Below, in pieces: positions 60,246-64,000 of a stretch of DNA of 64,000 bases; the stretch's first letter is position 1; every line of letters begins with the position of its first letter. A program made the position numbers and the translations under genes. The stretch comes from Streptomyces sp. NBC_01775 (GTDB taxonomy: Bacteria > Actinomycetota > Actinomycetes > Streptomycetales > Streptomycetaceae). The stretch lies in the NCBI RefSeq assembly GCF_035917675.1, contig NZ_CP109104.1, positions 6,944,001 through 7,008,000 of the forward strand. Direction: 5' to 3'. Below the pieces are notes generated by a model that saw only the letters and a program-made list of their open reading frames with translations, was not told where the DNA came from and ran no database searches.

Positions 60246-61973
60246 GTGCCACAAGCTGATCAGACCTCCCCCGAGTCCTACCCTGGGCCGCCCCGCCCCG
60301 AGCGGGTCACGCCCGTCCCGCTCGCGGAGCTGGCCCGACGGCTGGATGCCGACGACCCCGGCGCCCTGCTGAGCGGTGCCGCTGACGAGGCGTCCGCCAC
60401 CGGCATCACCCACGACTCCCGCGCGGTGCGCCCCGGCGACATCTACGCGGCGCTGCCGGGGGCCCGGCTGCACGGCGCGGACTTCGTGGCGCAGGCCCAG
60501 AGCCTGGGCGCCGTCGCCGTCCTCACCGACCCGGGCGGCGCCGAGCGCGCCGCCGCCACGGGCCTGCCGGTGCTGACGGTGCCCGACCCGCGCGGCCGGA
60601 TGGGCGAACTCGCCGCGGCGATCTACGGGGTGCCCGGCCAGGATCTGCTCCAGATCGGCATCACCGGTACCTCCGGCAAGACCACGACCGCCTACCTCAT
60701 CGACGGCGGGCTGCGGAAGGCGGCGGAGAAGGGGCTGCTGGAGGATGGCGGCGGGCAGGCGGGCCACGCGCTGACCGGGCTGATCGGCACTGTCGAGTCC
60801 CGGATCGGCGACGAGCGCATCAAGTCCGAGCGCACCACCCCCGAAGCCACCGACCTCCAGGCGCTGTTCGCGGTGATGCGCGAGCGCGGCGTCCGCGCGG
60901 TCGCCATGGAGGTCTCCAGCCACGCACTGGTCCTCGGCCGGGTCGACGGCTGCGTCTTCGACATCGCGGTGTTCAACAACCTCAGCCCCGAACACCTCGA
61001 CTTCCACCCGGACATGGAGGACTACTTCCAGGCCAAGCGGCAGCTGTTCACCACGGCACGCTCCCGCGCCGGAGTGGTCAACGTCGACGACGAGTACGGC
61101 TCCCGGCTGCTGACCGAGCTGAGGGACGAAGGCTTCCCCGTCACCTCCTTCTCCGCCGAGGGCCACCCCGACGCCGACTGGCGCGCCCAGGACGTGGAGA
61201 TCGGCCCGCTCGGCTCGACCTTCACCGCCGTGGGGCCCCAGGGCCAGTCCGTGCCCGCGAGCGCGCCCCTGGCCGGGCCGTTCAACGTGGCCAACGCGCT
61301 CGCCGCGCTGACCGCGCTGGTCGCCGCCGGGATCGACCCGTACACCGCCGCTGAGGGCATCGGCGCCGTGCCCGGCGTCCCCGGGCGCCTGGAGCGGGTG
61401 GACGCGGACCAGGACTACCTCGCGATCGTGGACTACGCACACAAACCCGACGCCGTGGAGTCCGTCCTCTACGCGATCCGCAAGGTCACCGAGGGCCAGG
61501 TGCACGCGGTGCTCGGCTGCGGCGGCGACCGCGATCCGCACAAGCGCCTCGCCATGGGCGCGGCCCTCGCCCGCCTCGCCGACACGGCGATCCTCACCTC
61601 CGACAACCCCCGCTCCGAGGACCCCCTCGCGATCCTCGCCACGATGCTCGCCGGGGCCGCCGAGGTTCCCGCCTACGAGCGCGGCACCGTGCTGGTCGAG
61701 GAGGACAGGGCAGCCGCCATCGCCGCGGCCGTGGCCCACGCCCAGCCGGGCGACTCCCTCCTGGTGCTGGGCAAGGGCCACGAGCAGGGCCAGGACATCG
61801 CGGGCGTGGTCCGCCCCTTCGACGACAAGGACGTGCTGCGCAGGGCCATCCAGGAGCGCACGGCACACCGTGCCGCCCTCGTACCCTCCGCACCGCACGA
61901 CCGCACCTCCGCCGCGGCCGAGAAGGCCGGGACAGCCGAGACACCAGACCGGACAGACAACCAAAATCGATGA
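60246..61973 (+). CDS. murE: UDP-MurNAc-tripeptide synthetase MurE
   Basis: This 575-residue cytosolic ligase adds diaminopimelate to UDP-MurNAc-L-Ala-D-Glu. ITHDSRAVRPGDIYAALPG is the N-terminal substrate domain, ITGTSGKTTTAYLI near 140-150 the ATP loop, SERTTPEATDLQALFAVM near 196, AMEVSSHALVLGRVDG near 219, FNNLSPEHLDFHPDMEDYFQAK near 240 the carboxylated Lys, and TSDNPRSEDPLAI near 450, whose DNPR motif marks diaminopimelate rather than lysine use (LL-Dap in Streptomyces). The frame is open to 60135, but GTG 60246 matches homologues and has a leaderless -10. It overlaps murF by 4 bases. The Ala/Thr-rich tail (about 540-575) is extra. Confidence 0.95.
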   Translation: MPQADQTSPESYPGPPRPERVTPVPLAELARRLDADDPGALLSGAADEASATGITHDSRAVRPGDIYAALPGARLHGADFVAQAQSLGAVAVLTDPGGAERAAATGLPVLTVPDPRGRMGELAAAIYGVPGQDLLQIGITGTSGKTTTAYLIDGGLRKAAEKGLLEDGGGQAGHALTGLIGTVESRIGDERIKSERTTPEATDLQALFAVMRERGVRAVAMEVSSHALVLGRVDGCVFDIAVFNNLSPEHLDFHPDMEDYFQAKRQLFTTARSRAGVVNVDDEYGSRLLTELRDEGFPVTSFSAEGHPDADWRAQDVEIGPLGSTFTAVGPQGQSVPASAPLAGPFNVANALAALTALVAAGIDPYTAAEGIGAVPGVPGRLERVDADQDYLAIVDYAHKPDAVESVLYAIRKVTEGQVHAVLGCGGDRDPHKRLAMGAALARLADTAILTSDNPRSEDPLAILATMLAGAAEVPAYERGTVLVEEDRAAAIAAAVAHAQPGDSLLVLGKGHEQGQDIAGVVRPFDDKDVLRRAIQERTAHRAALVPSAPHDRTSAAAEKAGTAETPDRTDNQNR

Positions 61974-63406
61974 TCCCCCTCTCCTTCGCAGAGATCGCCG
62001 CCATCACCGGCGGACGGCAACACGACATAACGGACCCGGAAGCGCGGATCACCGGGCCTGTGGTGATCGACTCCCGGGAGGCAGGCCCCGGCACGCTTTT
62101 CGCGGCCTTCGACGGTGAGCACGTCGACGGCCACGACTTCGCCGAGGGCGCCGTCGCCTCCGGCGCTGTCGCCGTGCTCGCCACCCGGCCCGTCGGCGTC
62201 CCCGCGATCGTCGTGGACGACGTCACCACCGCCCTCGGCGCCCTCGCCCGCCATTCCGTCCACGCGCTCGGTACCCAGGTCATCGCGCTGACCGGCTCCA
62301 GCGGCAAGACGAGCACCAAGGACCTGATCGCCCAGCTCCTGGAGCGGCTGGGGCCGACGGTCTGGACGCCGGGCTCCCTCAACAACGAGATCGGGCTGCC
62401 CCTGACCGCGCTGCGCGCGGACGAGAGCACCCGGCACCTCGTGCTGGAGATGGGCGCCCGGGGCATCGGCCACATCCGATACCTCACCGAGCTGACGCCG
62501 CCGCGGATCGGCGTGGTGCTGAACGTGGGCACCGCGCACATAGGAGAGTTCGGCGGCCGGGAGCAGATCGCCCAGGCCAAGGGCGAGATGGTGGAGACGC
62601 TGCCGGCGGCCCGGGACGGCGGGGTCGCGGTGCTGAACGCCGACGACCCGAACGTCCGCGCCATGGCGGCGCGCACCAGCGCCGCCGTCCTCCTCTTCGG
62701 CGAAGATCCCGAAGCGGACGTTCGCGCTGAAAACGTCCGACTCACGGAGCACGGCACCCCCGCTTTCTCCCTTCACACCCCTACCGGGTGCGGTGACGTG
62801 ACCATGCGGCTGTACGGTGAGCACCACGTGTCGAACGCGCTCGCCGCGGCGGCCGTCGCCCACCAACTCGGCATGCCCGCCGGGGACATCGCCGAGGCGC
62901 TCTCCTCAGCCGGCACGCTGTCGCGTTGGCGGATGGAGGTCACCGAGCGCGCCGACGGTGTCACGGTCGTCAATGACGCCTACAACGCCAATCCCGACTC
63001 CGTGCGGGCCGCGCTGCGTGCGCTCTCCACCATGGGGGAGGCAGCGAAGGCCAGGGGGGGCCGGACCTGGGCGGTGCTGGGCAAGATGGCCGAGCTGGGC
63101 GACGATACGTTCGCCGAGCACGACGCGATCGGGCGGCTCGCCGTCCGGCTCAACGTCAGCAAGCTCGTGGCGGTCGGTGGCCGGGAGGCCGCCTGGCTCG
63201 ACATGGGCGCCAAGAACGAGGGTTCGTGGGGTGAGGAGTCGGTGCACGTGTCCGGCGCTGAGGCAGCCGTCGACCTGTTGCGCGGGGAACTGCGCGCGGG
63301 GGATGTCGTACTGGTGAAGGCTTCCCGTTCGGTCGGCCTGGAGAAGGTGGCTGCCGCTCTCCTTGACGAGAGTGCGAACTCCGGCGACGGGGGCGCCGCC
63401 CGATGA
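61970..63406 (+). CDS. murF: UDP-MurNAc-pentapeptide synthetase MurF
   Basis: This 478-residue ligase adds D-Ala-D-Ala to complete the cytosolic peptidoglycan precursor. VVIDSREAGPGTLFAAFDG is the first domain, ALTGSSGKTSTKDLIAQLL near 106-124 the ATP loop, TPGSLNNEIGLPLTAL near 134, LEMGARGIGHIRYL near 160, VGTAHIGEFGGREQIAQAKGE near 184 with the Mg ligand His and the carboxylated Lys, and VVNDAYNANPDSVRAALRAL near 333. It starts within the murE stop (ATGA) and ends within the mraY start (ATGA), so murE, murF and mraY are translationally coupled. Confidence 0.95.
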   Translation: MIPLSFAEIAAITGGRQHDITDPEARITGPVVIDSREAGPGTLFAAFDGEHVDGHDFAEGAVASGAVAVLATRPVGVPAIVVDDVTTALGALARHSVHALGTQVIALTGSSGKTSTKDLIAQLLERLGPTVWTPGSLNNEIGLPLTALRADESTRHLVLEMGARGIGHIRYLTELTPPRIGVVLNVGTAHIGEFGGREQIAQAKGEMVETLPAARDGGVAVLNADDPNVRAMAARTSAAVLLFGEDPEADVRAENVRLTEHGTPAFSLHTPTGCGDVTMRLYGEHHVSNALAAAAVAHQLGMPAGDIAEALSSAGTLSRWRMEVTERADGVTVVNDAYNANPDSVRAALRALSTMGEAAKARGGRTWAVLGKMAELGDDTFAEHDAIGRLAVRLNVSKLVAVGGREAAWLDMGAKNEGSWGEESVHVSGAEAAVDLLRGELRAGDVVLVKASRSVGLEKVAAALLDESANSGDGGAAR

Positions 63407-64000
63407 GGCAGATCCTTATCTCCGGGGTCATCGGACTGTTCCTGTCCCTGATCGGGACCCCGCTGCTGATCAAGCTGCTGGCGTCCAGGGGCTACGGCCA
63501 GTTCATCCGCGACGACGGCCCGCAGAACCACCACAGCAAGCGCGGCACCCCCACCATGGGCGGTATCGCCTTCATCCTGGCGACCCTGCTCGCCTATGTG
63601 CTCACCAAGCTGATCACGGGTGAGCCGCCCTCCTTCTCCGGCGTCCTGGTGCTCTTCCTGTTCGCCGGCATGGGCCTGGTCGGCTTCCTGGACGACTACA
63701 TCAAGATCGTCAAGCAGCGCAGCCTCGGCCTGCGCGCCAAGGCGAAGATGTCGGGCCAGCTCATCGTCGGCATCGCCTTCGCGGTCCTCGCGCTCAGCTT
63801 CGAGGACGCGCGCAAGCTGACCCCGGCCTCCAGCAAGCTCTCCTTCACCCAGGACTTCGGCTGGGCACTGCCGCCGGTCATCTTCGTGGTCTGGGCGCTG
63901 TTCATGATCCTGGCGATGTCCAACGGCGTGAACCTGACGGACGGTCTGGACGGGCTGGCCACCGGCGCCTCGGTGATGGTCTTCGGCGCCTACGTCTTCA
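63403..64000 (+). CDS. mraY: Phospho-MurNAc-pentapeptide transferase MraY, 5' part
   Basis: The frame begins at ATG 63403, overlapping murF, and runs off the window without a stop (199 residues seen). MraY transfers the precursor to undecaprenyl phosphate, forming lipid I in the membrane. Visible features are the first helix ILISGVIGLFLSLIGTPLLIKLL, QFIRDDGPQNHHSKRGTPTMGGIAFIL (conserved cytosolic loop), LVGFLDDYIKIVKQRSLGL with the catalytic Asp pair, and MSNGVNLTDGLDGLATG with the third Asp. The rest of the protein lies beyond base 64000. Confidence 0.95.
   Translation, partial: MRQILISGVIGLFLSLIGTPLLIKLLASRGYGQFIRDDGPQNHHSKRGTPTMGGIAFILATLLAYVLTKLITGEPPSFSGVLVLFLFAGMGLVGFLDDYIKIVKQRSLGLRAKAKMSGQLIVGIAFAVLALSFEDARKLTPASSKLSFTQDFGWALPPVIFVVWALFMILAMSNGVNLTDGLDGLATGASVMVFGAYVF

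Overview
The window is a chromosomal segment of a high-GC actinomycete, almost certainly Streptomyces or a close relative. The evidence is the very high third-position GC, the frequent GTG/TTG starts, the many probable leaderless genes, MacRS-type and DUF5304/SAV_6107-type genes, and a gene order that matches the glkA-pfkA-trpEG-DAHP synthase-thiamine-metF-dcw stretch of Streptomyces core chromosomes. No phage, transposase, tRNA, rRNA or CRISPR array was found. Coding is dense, with short operons on both strands.

Layout, left to right. (1) 1-14.0 kb: a cell-wall hydrolase end, a zinc-peptidase-like lipoprotein, two glycosyltransferases (GT87 and PimB-type), a long-chain acyl-CoA ligase, a metallophosphoesterase, an SRPBCC protein, a degenerate ArsA-like ATPase, a DUF5304 protein, ROK glucokinase, an EEP-fold phosphatase and an alpha/beta esterase. 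(2) 14.2-20 kb: a PlsC acyltransferase, the MacS-MacR two-component pair, 6-phosphofructokinase and an ArsB/NhaD-type permease. (3) 20-28 kb, aromatic metabolism: fused anthranilate synthase behind a Trp-Trp-Trp attenuator, a double-domain Lrp regulator with a divergent amidohydrolase-AbgT pair, and class II DAHP synthase. (4) 28-32.3 kb: bacterioferritin-associated ferredoxin and bacterioferritin, each with an iron box, a sulfite-oxidase-like protein, a His-rich membrane protein behind a copper-type operator, endonuclease IV and a secreted transglycosylase. (5) 32.7-44 kb: a PASTA Ser/Thr kinase, thiO-thiS-thiG under a TPP riboswitch, a ferredoxin-reductase-type flavoprotein, an Rv2175c-like DNA-binding protein, thiE, metF, a Tyr/Gly/Gln-rich membrane protein and a phytoene-desaturase-like flavoprotein. 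(6) 44-56.4 kb: an ABC/YhgE-Pip/TetR operon behind a 26-bp perfect palindrome, a HEPN protein, a methyltransferase, a DUF3040 protein, the MoxR-DUF58-transglutaminase operon and a beta-carbonic anhydrase. (7) 56.5-64 kb: the start of the dcw cluster, rsmH(broken)-ftsL-ftsI-murE-murF-mraY(partial).

Several modules belong together. Glucokinase and phosphofructokinase start glycolysis, and pfkA carries a Crp-like site. DAHP synthase and TrpEG form the entry and branch point of tryptophan synthesis, and TrpEG is attenuated by charged tRNA-Trp. The ferritin pair stores and releases iron and appears iron-regulated. The set PimB/GT87, FadD15-like ligase, SRPBCC, ArsA-like, PlsC, DAHP synthase, PASTA kinase, Rv2175c-like, metF and dcw recalls the Rv2150-Rv2188 block of Mycobacterium tuberculosis, so the layout looks like an ancient actinobacterial envelope neighbourhood.

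The most notable oddities are: rsmH split by a frame-changing internal deletion; an ArsA-like gene with no usual start codon before its altered P-loop; a degenerate ABC ATPase; exact 30-bp and 27-bp tandem repeats and a tandem-hairpin repeat field; and a tryptophan leader peptide that itself appears to be leaderless. I did not find a convincing undescribed multi-gene system. The best candidates are the ABC/YhgE/TetR operon and the Lrp-amidohydrolase-AbgT module.
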